This document shows, in pieces, positions 15,294-23,370 of a DNA stretch of 36,524 bases (position 1 is its first letter; each line of letters begins with the position of its first letter). Under the pieces are notes generated by a model. It saw nothing but the letters and a program-made list of their open reading frames with translations, was not told where the DNA came from and did no database searches. The DNA lies in the NCBI GenBank assembly GCA_017545185.1, contig JAFWQJ010000075.1, forward strand, positions 1-36,524, given 5' to 3'. This DNA is from Oscillospiraceae bacterium (GTDB taxonomy: Bacteria; Bacillota; Clostridia; Oscillospirales; Ruminococcaceae). Both the position numbers and the translations under genes were made by a program.

Positions 15294-17678
15294 TTACAGA
15301 TGCCAGATGTTCTTTGCGTATTCGGTCACGGCGCGGTCTGCGGAGAACACGCCTGCGCCTGCGATATTGTTCAGGCTCATCTTTGCAAAGCGCTGCTTAT
15401 CCGCATAGCACTGTGCCGCATAGGCCTGCGCCGCACGGTAGCTGTCAAAGTCCGCGAGCACCATATACGGATCCTGCGTCCGGAGCGACTGTGCGATCTC
15501 CGGGAAGCGGTCTCCGTTGATGCCGTTGTTCATGCGGTCGATGCACGCGCGCACCATGCCGTGATTGCTGTAGATCTCCTGCGGATTGTAATGCGGCTTG
15601 CGGGAGTTGACCTCCTCGGTCTTCATGCCGAAGATGATGATGTTCTCATCGCCCGCCGCTTCCTTGATCTCAATGTTCGCGCCGTCCAGCGTACCGATCG
15701 TGACAGCGCCGTTGAGCATCAGCTTCATGTTGCCGGTACCGGAAGCCTCCGTGCCTGCCAGCGAGATCTGCTCGGAGAAGTCGGAAGCCGGCATCAGCAT
15801 CTCGGAGAGCGTCACGCAGTAGTTCTCAAGGAACACGACTGCGAGCTTCTCGCTGATCTTCGGGTTCTTCCGGATCTCCTCGGAGATGCACCAGATCATC
15901 TTGATGATCTGCTTTGCGAGGTAGTAGCCCGGTGCCGCCTTTGCCGCGAAGATATAGGTCTTCGGTGCAAAGTCCATGTCCGGATTGTCCAGCAGCATCT
16001 GATAATCCGCGAGGATATTCAGTGCATTGAGGTGCTGCCGCTTATACTCATGCAGACGCTTGACCTGCACATCGAACACGCTGTCCGGATTCAGGATGAT
16101 GCCGCTCTTAGACTTCACATACTTTGCAAATTCCGCCTTGTTCGCGCGCTTGACGGCCATGAGCTTTTTCAGCACCTTGGCGTCGTCCTGGAAGGCGCGC
16201 AGCTTTTCGAGGTCGGCTGCATTCTTCATGAAGCCGCTGCCGATCGTTTCCTTCAGCAGCGCGGTCAGTCCCGGATTGGACTGATACAGCCAGCGGCGGT
16301 ATGCAATGCCGTTCGTGACATTCGTGAACTTCTGCGGTGCCGCGCGGAACTCATTGTGGAACACGGATTCCTTGATGATCTCCGAATGCAGCTTGGAAAC
16401 GCCGTTGACGCTGTGCGAGGCCGCGACGCAGAGGGTCGCCATGTGGATCATGTTGTCCTTGATAATGGACATCTGCGTGGTCAGCTCGCTGTTCTGCGTA
16501 TGCGCAAAGAGCTCTGCGCAGTAGCGGTTGTTGATCTCAACGATAATGGAGAAGATGCGCGGGATCACTCTGCGGACGAGGTTGACGTCCCATTTTTCAA
16601 GCGCCTCCGCCATAACGGTATGGTTCGTGTAGGCGAACACGCGCGTGGTGATATCCCATGCCTTTTCCCATGTATAGCCGCAGTCATCGAGCAAAATGCG
16701 CATCAGCTCGGGGATCGCAAGCGTCGGGTGCGTATCGTTGATGTGGATCGCGACCTTGTCCGCGAGATTGTCCAGTGTGCCGTAGACCGCCATGTGGTTG
16801 TTGACGATATCGCCGACGGCTGCCGCGCAGAGGAAATACTGCTGGCGCAGGCGGAGCGATTTGCCCTCGACATGGTTGTCGTTCGGATAGAGCACCTTGG
16901 AGATCGCGTTTGCGATCGAATTCTGCGCGAGCGCTCTGGAATAATCGCCCTGATTGAACATCGCCATATCAAAGCTCGGCGCCTTTGCCGACCACAGACG
17001 CAGCACGGAGACCGCATTGCTGTTGTAGCCGGACACATACATGTCATAGGGGATCGCCGTGACGGTGCTGTAATTCACATGGGAAACATGGTGATACTGC
17101 TGATCCCAGTATTCCTCAAGGTCGCCCTCGAAGTGCACCTCAATGGACTGCTCCGGCTTCGGATCGAGCCAGACCTCGCCGCCGGGGAGCCAGTTGTCGG
17201 GCAGCTCGGTCTGCCAGCCTTCCTCCAGCTTCTGCTTGAAAATGCCGTATTCATAGCAGATCGAATGTCCGGTCGCCGGATAGCCGGTCGTTGCAAGGCC
17301 GTCCAGATAGCAGGCAGCCAGTCTGCCGAGGCCGCCGTTGCCGAGTCCCGCATCCGGCTCGTAGTCGTAGATGCGGTCCAGCTTGATATCAAACTTTTTC
17401 AGGAATTTCTCAACGTCCTCCGCCAGATCCAGATTATAAAGGCTGGTCTTTAAGGATCTGCCCATCAGAAATTCCATCGAGAGATAGAAGATCTGCTTTT
17501 CACCGGTCGAGTTGACATGATTCATGAACTTCTGGCGCTTGGTCTTCATCAGCTCCGTCACGACAGCAGAGAGTGCAAGGTAGATCTGCTTGTCGCTCGC
17601 CTCATCCGGGGAGACATTGAACTGTGTCTGGAGCCGGTTCAGGAAATCCTGCGTCACCTTTTCGGAAAATTTGGACAT
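15294..17678 (-). CDS. glgP: Glycogen/starch/maltodextrin phosphorylase
   Basis: The enzyme releases glucose 1-phosphate from alpha-1,4-glucans using phosphate and PLP. The 794-residue protein is full length. It begins MSKFSEKVTQDFLNRLQTQ behind ATGGAG; longer in-frame starts would add a basic, unlike-family extension. The family motifs are present, for example IFYLSMEFLMGRSL near the N-terminus, YEPDAGLGNGGLGRLAACYLD, and the PLP lysine in EASGTGNMKLMLNGAVTIG. It leads a minus-strand run with a GH13 enzyme. Its promoter is 130 bases upstream, and the leader carries an unusual tandem repeat. With PPi-PFK this supports energy-saving use of stored or imported glucan. Confidence 0.96.
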   Translation of the reverse strand: MSKFSEKVTQDFLNRLQTQFNVSPDEASDKQIYLALSAVVTELMKTKRQKFMNHVNSTGEKQIFYLSMEFLMGRSLKTSLYNLDLAEDVEKFLKKFDIKLDRIYDYEPDAGLGNGGLGRLAACYLDGLATTGYPATGHSICYEYGIFKQKLEEGWQTELPDNWLPGGEVWLDPKPEQSIEVHFEGDLEEYWDQQYHHVSHVNYSTVTAIPYDMYVSGYNSNAVSVLRLWSAKAPSFDMAMFNQGDYSRALAQNSIANAISKVLYPNDNHVEGKSLRLRQQYFLCAAAVGDIVNNHMAVYGTLDNLADKVAIHINDTHPTLAIPELMRILLDDCGYTWEKAWDITTRVFAYTNHTVMAEALEKWDVNLVRRVIPRIFSIIVEINNRYCAELFAHTQNSELTTQMSIIKDNMIHMATLCVAASHSVNGVSKLHSEIIKESVFHNEFRAAPQKFTNVTNGIAYRRWLYQSNPGLTALLKETIGSGFMKNAADLEKLRAFQDDAKVLKKLMAVKRANKAEFAKYVKSKSGIILNPDSVFDVQVKRLHEYKRQHLNALNILADYQMLLDNPDMDFAPKTYIFAAKAAPGYYLAKQIIKMIWCISEEIRKNPKISEKLAVVFLENYCVTLSEMLMPASDFSEQISLAGTEASGTGNMKLMLNGAVTIGTLDGANIEIKEAAGDENIIIFGMKTEEVNSRKPHYNPQEIYSNHGMVRACIDRMNNGINGDRFPEIAQSLRTQDPYMVLADFDSYRAAQAYAAQCYADKQRFAKMSLNNIAGAGVFSADRAVTEYAKNIWHL

Positions 17679-17762
17679 GCTGAACTCCATTCTCCGGCGC
17701 GTCAAAATCATCGGTCTGCCGCTGACGGCACCGCTGGCCGCTGCGCCGGTTGCGCGGCTGCG

Positions 17763-17799
17763 GCGCAGAGCCTGCAAACAGCGCAGAACCCTGCAAACA
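17763..17799 (-). repeat. Tandem 18/19-base direct repeat in the glgP leader
   Basis: On the minus strand TGTTTGCAGGGTTCTGCGC is followed directly by TGTTTGCAGGCTCTGCGC. The repeats sit from about +4 to +40 of the predicted transcript. Two copies one helical-turn multiple apart could be operator sites or protein-binding RNA elements for control of glgP. The role is inferred. Confidence 0.6.
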
Positions 17800-17809
17800 A
17801 TACCAATTT

Positions 17810-17838
17810 ATTATACCCCATTCACGCAGAAAATGCAA
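17810..17838 (-). promoter_or_regulatory. Promoter of glgP (TTGCAT -35 type)
   Basis: On the minus strand TTGCAT (17838-17833) and TATAAT (17815-17810) are separated by 17 bases. The predicted leader is about 125 bases. Confidence 0.8.
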
Positions 17839-18092
17839 TAGCTGAATTAAACAAATTCCGCAGGCGAAAACAGTGAAAAGTCAATACCGGAGCCGATTTT
17901 CGGCCCGCTGAATTATGCATATCGCACAAAGACTTTTTCTATAAAACACGGAACGCTTCGTCCGCGCCTGCCGTTTTTTGTTCAGAACCGCAAAAACCCG
18001 GGATTCAGGCGGTTTTTTCGCATTTCAGGCGGATTTCTCCGTTTTATCCGGATATCGCGGAGCGGGATGCTTCATTTTTGTGTGTTCTGATT
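17839..18092. other. Intergenic region between glgP promoter and dapL 3' end
   Basis: This stretch carries no gene. A hairpin AACCGC/GCGGTT (17986-18014) followed by T residues, and an ACGG/CCGT hairpin (about 17948-17976) also followed by six T, both point to termination on the plus strand. A weak GCGGA/TCCGT hairpin followed by GTTTTAT could serve dapL on the minus strand. The 16-mer TTTCAGGCGGATTTCT at 18023-18038 recurs at 24179-24194. Confidence 0.45.
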
Positions 18093-19322
18093 TCAGTCGT
18101 CCCCAGCATGAAGGCTGTTGACCGCCCAGAGTGCGAGCTGATCCCAGTCCATGGCCGCCAGCTTATGCGCCGCACGGCCGATCGTCTCGCGGCTGCCGAA
18201 CGACGAGAATCTGAGCCAGCCCTCGCCCTGCACGCCGAAGCCCGCGCCCGGAGAGGTCACGATGCCGTAATGCGAGAGCAGCAGCCCGAAGCAGTCCCAA
18301 GAGGCCATGTGATACGGACACTCCATCCAGACATAGGGCGCGTGCTCGCCGCCGGTCGTAAAGACGCCGCTCCGGTGCAGCGCGCTCCGGATGATATCGG
18401 CATTCTCCATGTAATACTGCACATCCTGCCGCACCTGCCGCTGACCCTCTGCCGAGAGCGCCGCCGCCGCGCCGCGCTGGACGATATACGAGGTGCCGTT
18501 GTACTTCGTGGACTGCCGCCGCATCCAGAGCTTGTGCAGAGACTGCCCGTCCTGCATCAGCGTCCGCGGCACGATGACAAAGCTGCATCGCACGCCGGTA
18601 AAGCCCGCCATTTTCGAGAACGAGTTGATCTCGATCGCGCATGTCTCCGCGCCGGCGATCTCGAAGATGCTCCGCGGGAGCGCCGCGCTGCGGATATAGG
18701 CTTCATACGCCGCATCGTAGATGATGCAGGCATTGTGTGCGCGAGCGTATCCGACCCACTGACGGAGCTGCGCCCGCGAATAGACCGCGCCGGTCGGATT
18801 GTTCGGGGAGCAGAGATAGATCAGGTCTGCGGATACGGCAGGATCGGGCATCGGCAGGAAGCCGTTTTCCTTCGTACCGTTCGCGAACAGGATCTTCCGT
18901 CCTGCCATGACGCTCGTGTCATAGAACACCGGATACACCGGGTTCGGGAGCAGCACCGCGGAATCCGGCGCGAACAGGTCGCAGAGGTTTGCGAGGTCGC
19001 TTTTTGCGCCGTCGCTGACGAACACATCCTCCGCGCCGATGCTGACATGAAAGCTGCGGTAATAGGCGGCGATCGCCTCCCGCAGGAACGGCTCACCCTG
19101 TACGTCGCCGTAGCCGTGGAACCGGCCGGCGTCCTGCATTTCCCGTGCGGCATCGGCCATTGCCGCACTGACTGCGGGTGCAAGCGGCCGCGTCACATCG
19201 TTGATGCCGAGCGAGAGGATCTCCGCCTCCGGATGCGCCTCCCGGAAATGCCGGACGCGCAGCGCGATCTCCGCAAACAGATAGTTCTGTTCAAGCTTCA
19301 GGATATTTTCATTGAGCTGCAA
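18093..19322 (-). CDS. dapL: LL-diaminopimelate aminotransferase (TTG start)
   Basis: The enzyme converts tetrahydrodipicolinate to LL-diaminopimelate in one step for lysine and peptidoglycan synthesis. The 409-residue protein matches the DapL layout: N-terminal LNENILKLEQNYLFAEIALRV, SLGINDVTRPLAPAV, HGYGDVQGEPFLREAIA, FVSDGAKSDLANL, NPVYPVFYDTSVMAGR, LCSPNNPTGAV, and the PLP lysine in NSFSKMAGFTGVRCSF. The best start is TTG at 19322, as AGGAGGG lies 5 bases upstream and the family N-terminus begins right there. It follows the GGDEF gene by 69 bases with a hairpin between, so it is probably partly co-transcribed with it. Confidence 0.93.
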   Translation of the reverse strand: MQLNENILKLEQNYLFAEIALRVRHFREAHPEAEILSLGINDVTRPLAPAVSAAMADAAREMQDAGRFHGYGDVQGEPFLREAIAAYYRSFHVSIGAEDVFVSDGAKSDLANLCDLFAPDSAVLLPNPVYPVFYDTSVMAGRKILFANGTKENGFLPMPDPAVSADLIYLCSPNNPTGAVYSRAQLRQWVGYARAHNACIIYDAAYEAYIRSAALPRSIFEIAGAETCAIEINSFSKMAGFTGVRCSFVIVPRTLMQDGQSLHKLWMRRQSTKYNGTSYIVQRGAAAALSAEGQRQVRQDVQYYMENADIIRSALHRSGVFTTGGEHAPYVWMECPYHMASWDCFGLLLSHYGIVTSPGAGFGVQGEGWLRFSSFGSRETIGRAAHKLAAMDWDQLALWAVNSLHAGDD

Positions 19323-19354
19323 GCGCGCCCTCCTTTCGTCGGAATAACAAGCAT

Positions 19355-19384
19355 ACCGCCGCAGGATCGGATCGCTGCGGCGGT
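19355..19384 (-). other. Perfect intercistronic hairpin between the GGDEF gene and dapL
   Basis: ACCGCCGCAG and CTGCGGCGGT form a 10-bp perfect stem with a 10-base loop that is itself near-palindromic (GATCGGATCG on the plus strand). There is no T-run on the minus strand. It may dampen read-through or protect mRNA ends. Confidence 0.5.
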
Positions 19385-19391
19385 TTTCGGA

Positions 19392-21350
19392 TCAGGTTTT
19401 CGGTTTGCCGATCTGTTTCAGATACTTCGACGGGTTCCGTTTCTTTTTCTCCTCATACATCTTGTTGTCGGCCAGCGTAATGAGCTGGAAGATCGTGCTG
19501 CCCTCCGGCGGCACGGTGATGCATGCACCCATGCTCAGGCTGAGCTGGTAGGGCGTGCCGGAATACGCATTGCAGATCTCGAGTCCCTTGAGGATCCTGC
19601 TGCGCAGTGCCGCAACATCCTCCTCGGTGTAATCCTCGCAGAATACAAAGAACTCATCGCCGCCGAACCGGCAGACGATCTCGCCGCGGGTGCAGGCGGT
19701 CTGCAGCAGTCCGGCAATGGAACGGAGCGCGCGGTCGCCCGCGGCGTGGCCGTAGGAATCGTTGATCGACTTCAGGCCGTCCATATCGGCGAACATGACC
19801 ATGACGGAGCGGCGCTCGCGGATGCAGCGGTCGAATACGACCTGTGCGCTGCGCTTGAATCCGTTGCGGTTGAAGATGCCGGTCAGCGAGTCGATTGCAT
19901 AGAGCTTATCCAGCTCCTCGACGATCTCATCAAGACACAGGATCTTGCGGAAATTTTCCAGCGTATTGCTGATCGTGATGCTCCACGAATGGAACATGGC
20001 ACTGTTCATCGGGAACTCGGAATTGACGATCGCAAAATAACCGAGGCAGCGTTCCCGGAAATGCAGCGGCACAAAGAACAGATTGCGCGGGCGGTCGCTG
20101 TCGATGCGGAGCCGCGGCAGGATCTCGTCGGGGCTGAAGCTCGCGTCGGTCTGCTGGAACTCGCCGTCAAAATAGGCGATCGGCATGATCATTCTGCCGG
20201 AATAGCCCTCCGTGATATAGGTATCGGGATCGAGCACACCCGCATAGCCGCCCTCCTGCCGGATCTGGCGCACATGCCAGTTGTCGTTCAGGCAGAGGTA
20301 AAATTCCTCGCAGCCGGTCTTCAGCACAAACTGCTTCAATGTTTCGATATATTCATCCAGCCGGTCGCACTCGACCAGTGCGCATGCCATCTGGTTGTTC
20401 CGGGAGATATCCCTGAGCATCGCTTCGGTGGTCTGATAGCTGCGCTTTTTATAGGCATTGATATCCTCGGTATCGGCGGGCTCGCAGCCGCAGCTCTCCG
20501 AGAAGATCGGAACGGCATTGAGCAGTGCTCGGCGTTCCAGCGTCTCGCCTGCAGCATGGCGGCAGATCATCTCGCAGGCCAGCGCGCCGGACTGGATCAG
20601 CGGACGCTCGACCGTCGTCAGCGCCGGCGAGAAGTTCCGCGCCTTATAGGTATTGTCAAAGCCGGAGACGATGACGTCCTCCGGGCAGCGGATGCCGTTT
20701 TCCTCAAGGGTCAGCACCGCGGAAACAGCCATGGCATCGTTCGCGCAGACGATCGCCTGCGGGAAGCTGAGGCCGGAGCTGAGGAAGCTTTCGATCGCGC
20801 TTCTGCCGTCTCTGGAACGGAACGAGCCGTGATACACGCGCTCCGGCTCCAGCGGGATCTGATGCTCGCGGAGCACCCTGCAGAACGCCTCGAACCGCTC
20901 GGCACTCTCGGTATTGGAATCGGGGCCGGAAATGAAGTTCAGCCGTGTGACACCGTGCTCCTCGATCATGTGGCGCGTGATCTGCTCCATGGCAGAATCG
21001 TTCTGCACGCCGATATAATAGAGGTCCTCAAGCTCGCGGTCAATGCTGACAGCAGGGATGCCCGCTGCCCTGATCCGCCGCTGCAGCTCCTCGGCGATCT
21101 CGCCGGAGAACGTATTGGACAGCAGAATCGCGCCGTCGAACAGCGAAAAGTTCGGCAGCTCAAAAATGTTATACTCGCCCTGATCATACTTCGGATTCGG
21201 GAGGCTCCCGCTGAAGGCGATAAAGTGTGCGACATTGACCTGATGCTGGGCGGCATAGCGGTGGATACCGCGCAGAATGGACTGCTGGTATTCCTCGTCT
21301 ATCCCGGATGCGATCACGGCGATCGTGAATTCGTAGCTGTATTTTGGCAT
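19392..21350 (-). CDS. Soluble LacI-type sugar-sensor / GAF-like / GGDEF diguanylate cyclase fusion
   Basis: The 652-residue protein has no signal peptide or membrane segment. Residues 1-270 look like the ligand-binding half of LacI/GalR regulators (IAVIASGIDEEYQQSILRGI, DGAILLSNTFSGE, LNFISGPDSNTES, CANDAMAVSAVLTLEENGI, DVIVSGFDNT) but without the DNA-binding helix-turn-helix. A middle GAF-like region of about 190 residues leads to a GGDEF domain (DSLTGIFNRNGFKR, ADMDGLKSINDSYGH, CRFGGDEFFVF), so c-di-GMP synthesis is likely. The inhibitory I-site RxxD is TRGE here and probably absent. The ATG follows GAGGTGAA. Its own consensus promoter is upstream. It would let a cytoplasmic ligand, perhaps a sugar, set c-di-GMP levels. 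Confidence 0.9.
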   Translation of the reverse strand: MPKYSYEFTIAVIASGIDEEYQQSILRGIHRYAAQHQVNVAHFIAFSGSLPNPKYDQGEYNIFELPNFSLFDGAILLSNTFSGEIAEELQRRIRAAGIPAVSIDRELEDLYYIGVQNDSAMEQITRHMIEEHGVTRLNFISGPDSNTESAERFEAFCRVLREHQIPLEPERVYHGSFRSRDGRSAIESFLSSGLSFPQAIVCANDAMAVSAVLTLEENGIRCPEDVIVSGFDNTYKARNFSPALTTVERPLIQSGALACEMICRHAAGETLERRALLNAVPIFSESCGCEPADTEDINAYKKRSYQTTEAMLRDISRNNQMACALVECDRLDEYIETLKQFVLKTGCEEFYLCLNDNWHVRQIRQEGGYAGVLDPDTYITEGYSGRMIMPIAYFDGEFQQTDASFSPDEILPRLRIDSDRPRNLFFVPLHFRERCLGYFAIVNSEFPMNSAMFHSWSITISNTLENFRKILCLDEIVEELDKLYAIDSLTGIFNRNGFKRSAQVVFDRCIRERRSVMVMFADMDGLKSINDSYGHAAGDRALRSIAGLLQTACTRGEIVCRFGGDEFFVFCEDYTEEDVAALRSRILKGLEICNAYSGTPYQLSLSMGACITVPPEGSTIFQLITLADNKMYEEKKKRNPSKYLKQIGKPKT

Positions 21351-21423
21351 AGGTTCACCTCATTGCATCGGAAAGCGTGCGTTCCGGTCAGAGACCCGTT
21401 TTTTACGGATTACATACAAATTC

Positions 21424-21452
21424 ATTTTAGCACACCGGCAGGATTTTGTCAA
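21424..21452 (-). promoter_or_regulatory. Promoter of the GGDEF fusion gene
   Basis: On the minus strand TTGACA (21452-21447) and TAAAAT (21429-21424) are separated by 17 bases. The leader is about 65 bases. It points away from the small RNA promoter at 21623. Confidence 0.85.
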
Positions 21453-21622
21453 GTTTCTTTATGCAGTCACGGGGGTTTTCGTCATTCTCACAGGATATCC
21501 GCATGATATTTGTGCAGGCTGACGAACGCCGGAAATATGCCGATTCCGGGGCGGTTTCCGGCCTGTACGGTCAAGCCCGGCATAATTGGCGACAAAACAA
21601 CAGTTGATCGCACAATTTCACA

Positions 21623-21651
21623 TTGCATGTACAGTATTGCTGTGCTATAAT
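21623..21651 (+). promoter_or_regulatory. Promoter of the candidate small RNA
   Basis: TTGCAT at 21623-21628 and TATAAT at 21646-21651 are separated by 17 bases. No start codon with a ribosome binding site follows before the terminator. Confidence 0.75.
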
Positions 21652-21657
21652 AAAAAT

Positions 21658-21792
21658 GCAGATAAGAACAAGACTTATCACGAGCGACACGTTGCAGCGC
21701 TTCCGTTTTCCCGGCACACCCCTCCGTCGGGAACCCTCTCCGCGCGGGCGCACTGCAATGCAAAAGCAGATGCCGGTACACATCTGCTTTTT
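21658..21792 (+). ncRNA. Candidate orphan structured small RNA, about 135 nt
   Basis: A full promoter, about 135 transcribed bases without a credible reading frame, and a strong terminator define the unit. Three paired regions can be drawn. A 5' hairpin GATAAG/CTTATC lies at 21661-21679. A long-range stem TTGCAG+CGC (21692-21700) pairs with GCG+CTGCAA (21748-21758, two-base bulge). It encloses a hairpin TCCCGGC/GTCGGGA (21709-21732) whose loop is ACACCCCTCC, followed by a C-rich single strand ACCCTCTCC. The C-rich loop could pair with Shine-Dalgarno sequences, as known for several Gram-positive regulatory RNAs. It does not match 6S, SRP, tmRNA or RNase P RNA as I know them. Confidence 0.6.
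21762..21792 (+). terminator. Terminator of the candidate small RNA
   Basis: AAAAGCAGATG pairs with CATCTGCTTTT around an 8-base loop and ends in a T-run. Confidence 0.85.
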
Positions 21793-21796
21793 CCTG

Positions 21797-21828
21797 AAAT
21801 CACTGCTTCGGCGGTGATTTTCTTTTTG
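21797..21828 (+). terminator. Second tandem terminator behind the small RNA
   Basis: AAATCACTGC/GCGGTGATTT is a 10-bp stem closed by a TTCG tetraloop and followed by TCTTTTT. Two strong terminators in tandem support real transcription from 21623. The following 21830-22045 holds no gene; it contains a CCCGGAA/TTCCGGG hairpin and GCAGAC/GTCTGC inverted repeats. Confidence 0.85.
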
Positions 21829-22045
21829 CGGCGGAAGCAGACAACTTTTCAGATCTGTACAGACAGCTGTCGGGTATACCGTACATGTCTGCGTTCTCTG
21901 CGGGAATACAAAAGCAAGCAGCCCGGAAGCGGTCAGATGCCGTTTCCGGGCGTTGTGCGCGCTGCGACGGGGACTCCGCCCCTCGACCAAAACTTTTGTG
22001 AGGCTGCAAACCGTCAGCCTACTGCCCGACCGGCATTCTGATGCA

Positions 22046-22079
22046 AAAAGGACGCCGACTGTTTCGTCAGCGTCCTTTT
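22046..22079 (-). terminator. Bidirectional terminator downstream of ychF
   Basis: AAAAGGACGC pairs with GCGTCCTTTT with a short inner GAC/GTC extension. It mirrors the hairpin at 9704-9739, and in both places it adjoins the dispersed repeat. Confidence 0.8.
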
Positions 22080-22082
22080 GTT

Positions 22083-22219
22083 TGTTTTTCAGCACTTCCG
22101 GCGGGCTTCAGTATTGGGAGAAGTGACGCCAAAGAAGCCGCTTTAGCGGCGTGTACTTCGCTAATTGGGAGAGCTTCGCTCACCGCCCCCGGAGGGAAAT
22201 GCCGGCGGGGGCTCCCCGC
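22083..22219. repeat. Dispersed intergenic repeat, copy B
   Basis: It carries the same ordered blocks as copy A at 9740-9902, including TTGGGAGAGCTTCGCT and ACCGCCCCCGGAGGGAA. It lies between the 3' end of ychF and a GGACGC hairpin. Upstream it is preceded by GGGGACTCCGCCCC, echoing GGGGCTCCGCCCC before copy A. Confidence 0.75.
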
Positions 22220-23317
22220 TTAACTCGTGAAGTGGAAGGTGATGATATCGCCGTCGGCGACCTCGTAGGTCTTGCCCTCCATGCGCACGACGCCCTTTTC
22301 CTTCGCCGCGACCATATTGCCGCCGTTCGCCATGAAATCGTCAAAGGAAATGACCTCCGCGCGGATGAATCCCTTTTCAAAATCAGAGTGGATCTTTCCG
22401 GCTGCCTGCGGAGCCTTCGTGCCCTTTTTGATCGTCCATGCGCGGCACTCGTCCGCACCGCCGGTCAGATAGGAGATCAGTCCGAGCAGCGCATAGCCCG
22501 CATGGATGATGCGCGTCAGGCCGGATTCCTCCAGACCGAGATCGGCAAGAAACATCTTCTGCTCCTCCTCGTCCATATCGGAGATCTCCGCCTCGATCTG
22601 TGCGCAGATCGGGAACACGGCAGCGTGCTCCGCCTCCGCGATCGTCTTGACCGCCTGAAAATGCGGGTTGCTGTCCAGATCACCGGAGAAATCGGCCTCG
22701 GAGAGATTCGCCGCATAAATGACCGGCTTTGCGGTCAGCAGCGGGGTCTCCAGAATGACAGCCAGCTCGTCCTCGGTGCAGTCGAAGCTGCGGGCGGGCT
22801 TGCCGTCAGAGAGATGCTCCAGCAGACGCTTCAGCAGTTCAACATCCGCAGCGTATTTCTTGTCGCCCTTGGCAAGCTTGGCGGTCTTGTCAATGCGGCG
22901 TTCGATCAGCTCGATATCCGAGAAAACCAGCTCCAGATTGATGACCTCGATATCGCGCTTGGGGTCAATGGAGCCGTCTACGTGGACGATGTTGTCGTCC
23001 TCAAAGCAGCGCACGACATGGATGATCGCATCGACCTCGCGGATATCCGCAAGGAAGCGGTTGCCGAGACCCTCGCCCTTGGACGCGCCCTTGACCAGTC
23101 CCGCGATATCGACGAACTGCAGCGTCGCGGGGGTAAACTTTTTCGGCTGATAGATCTCCGCCAGCTTTTCGAGCCGCGCATCCGGCACGGACACGATGCC
23201 GACATTCTTGTCGATCGTGCAGAACGGGTAATTTGCGGATTCCGCGCCGGCATTCGTCAGCGCGTTGAACAGGGTGCTTTTGCCGACATTCGGCAGACCG
23301 ACCATTCCGAGTTTCAT
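22220..23317 (-). CDS. ychF: Redox-regulated ribosome-binding ATPase YchF (Obg-family)
   Basis: This conserved P-loop NTPase binds ribosomes and hydrolyses ATP. At 365 residues it is full length. The G1 loop is GLPNVGKST (7-15), the switch region has [14 protein letters not shown], and G3 is [18 protein letters not shown]. The specificity position reads NLSEADF rather than NKxD, as expected for an ATPase. The C-terminal TGS domain ends [19 protein letters not shown] precedes the ATG by 11 bases. It follows the unknown membrane-anchored gene by 53 bases and may share its promoter. Confidence 0.97.
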   Translation of the reverse strand: MKLGMVGLPNVGKSTLFNALTNAGAESANYPFCTIDKNVGIVSVPDARLEKLAEIYQPKKFTPATLQFVDIAGLVKGASKGEGLGNRFLADIREVDAIIHVVRCFEDDNIVHVDGSIDPKRDIEVINLELVFSDIELIERRIDKTAKLAKGDKKYAADVELLKRLLEHLSDGKPARSFDCTEDELAVILETPLLTAKPVIYAANLSEADFSGDLDSNPHFQAVKTIAEAEHAAVFPICAQIEAEISDMDEEEQKMFLADLGLEESGLTRIIHAGYALLGLISYLTGGADECRAWTIKKGTKAPQAAGKIHSDFEKGFIRAEVISFDDFMANGGNMVAAKEKGVVRMEGKTYEVADGDIITFHFTS

Positions 23318-23370
23318 GAAAAATGATTCCTCCTGATATGTATAATTGACCGGGGATTCCGGAATTTTGC

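Noticed and set aside
15300-17453. A 717-codon plus-strand frame
   Set aside because: It is a shadow of glycogen phosphorylase with no domain of its own.
17763-17799. CRISPR-like repeat before glgP
   Set aside because: There are only two adjacent copies without spacers, and no cas genes are in the window.
18078-21506. A 1142-codon open frame on the plus strand
   Set aside because: It is antisense to dapL and the GGDEF gene, whose domains are unmistakable. Its composition (very rich in Arg, Ala, Asp, His, Ile) is that of a GC-rich shadow frame.
21571-22095. Plus- and minus-strand frames of 151 and 174 codons in the 21.5-22.1 kb intergenic region
   Set aside because: They run through two strong terminators and hairpins, lack ribosome binding sites and show no motif. 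The promoter-to-terminator unit fits an RNA gene better.
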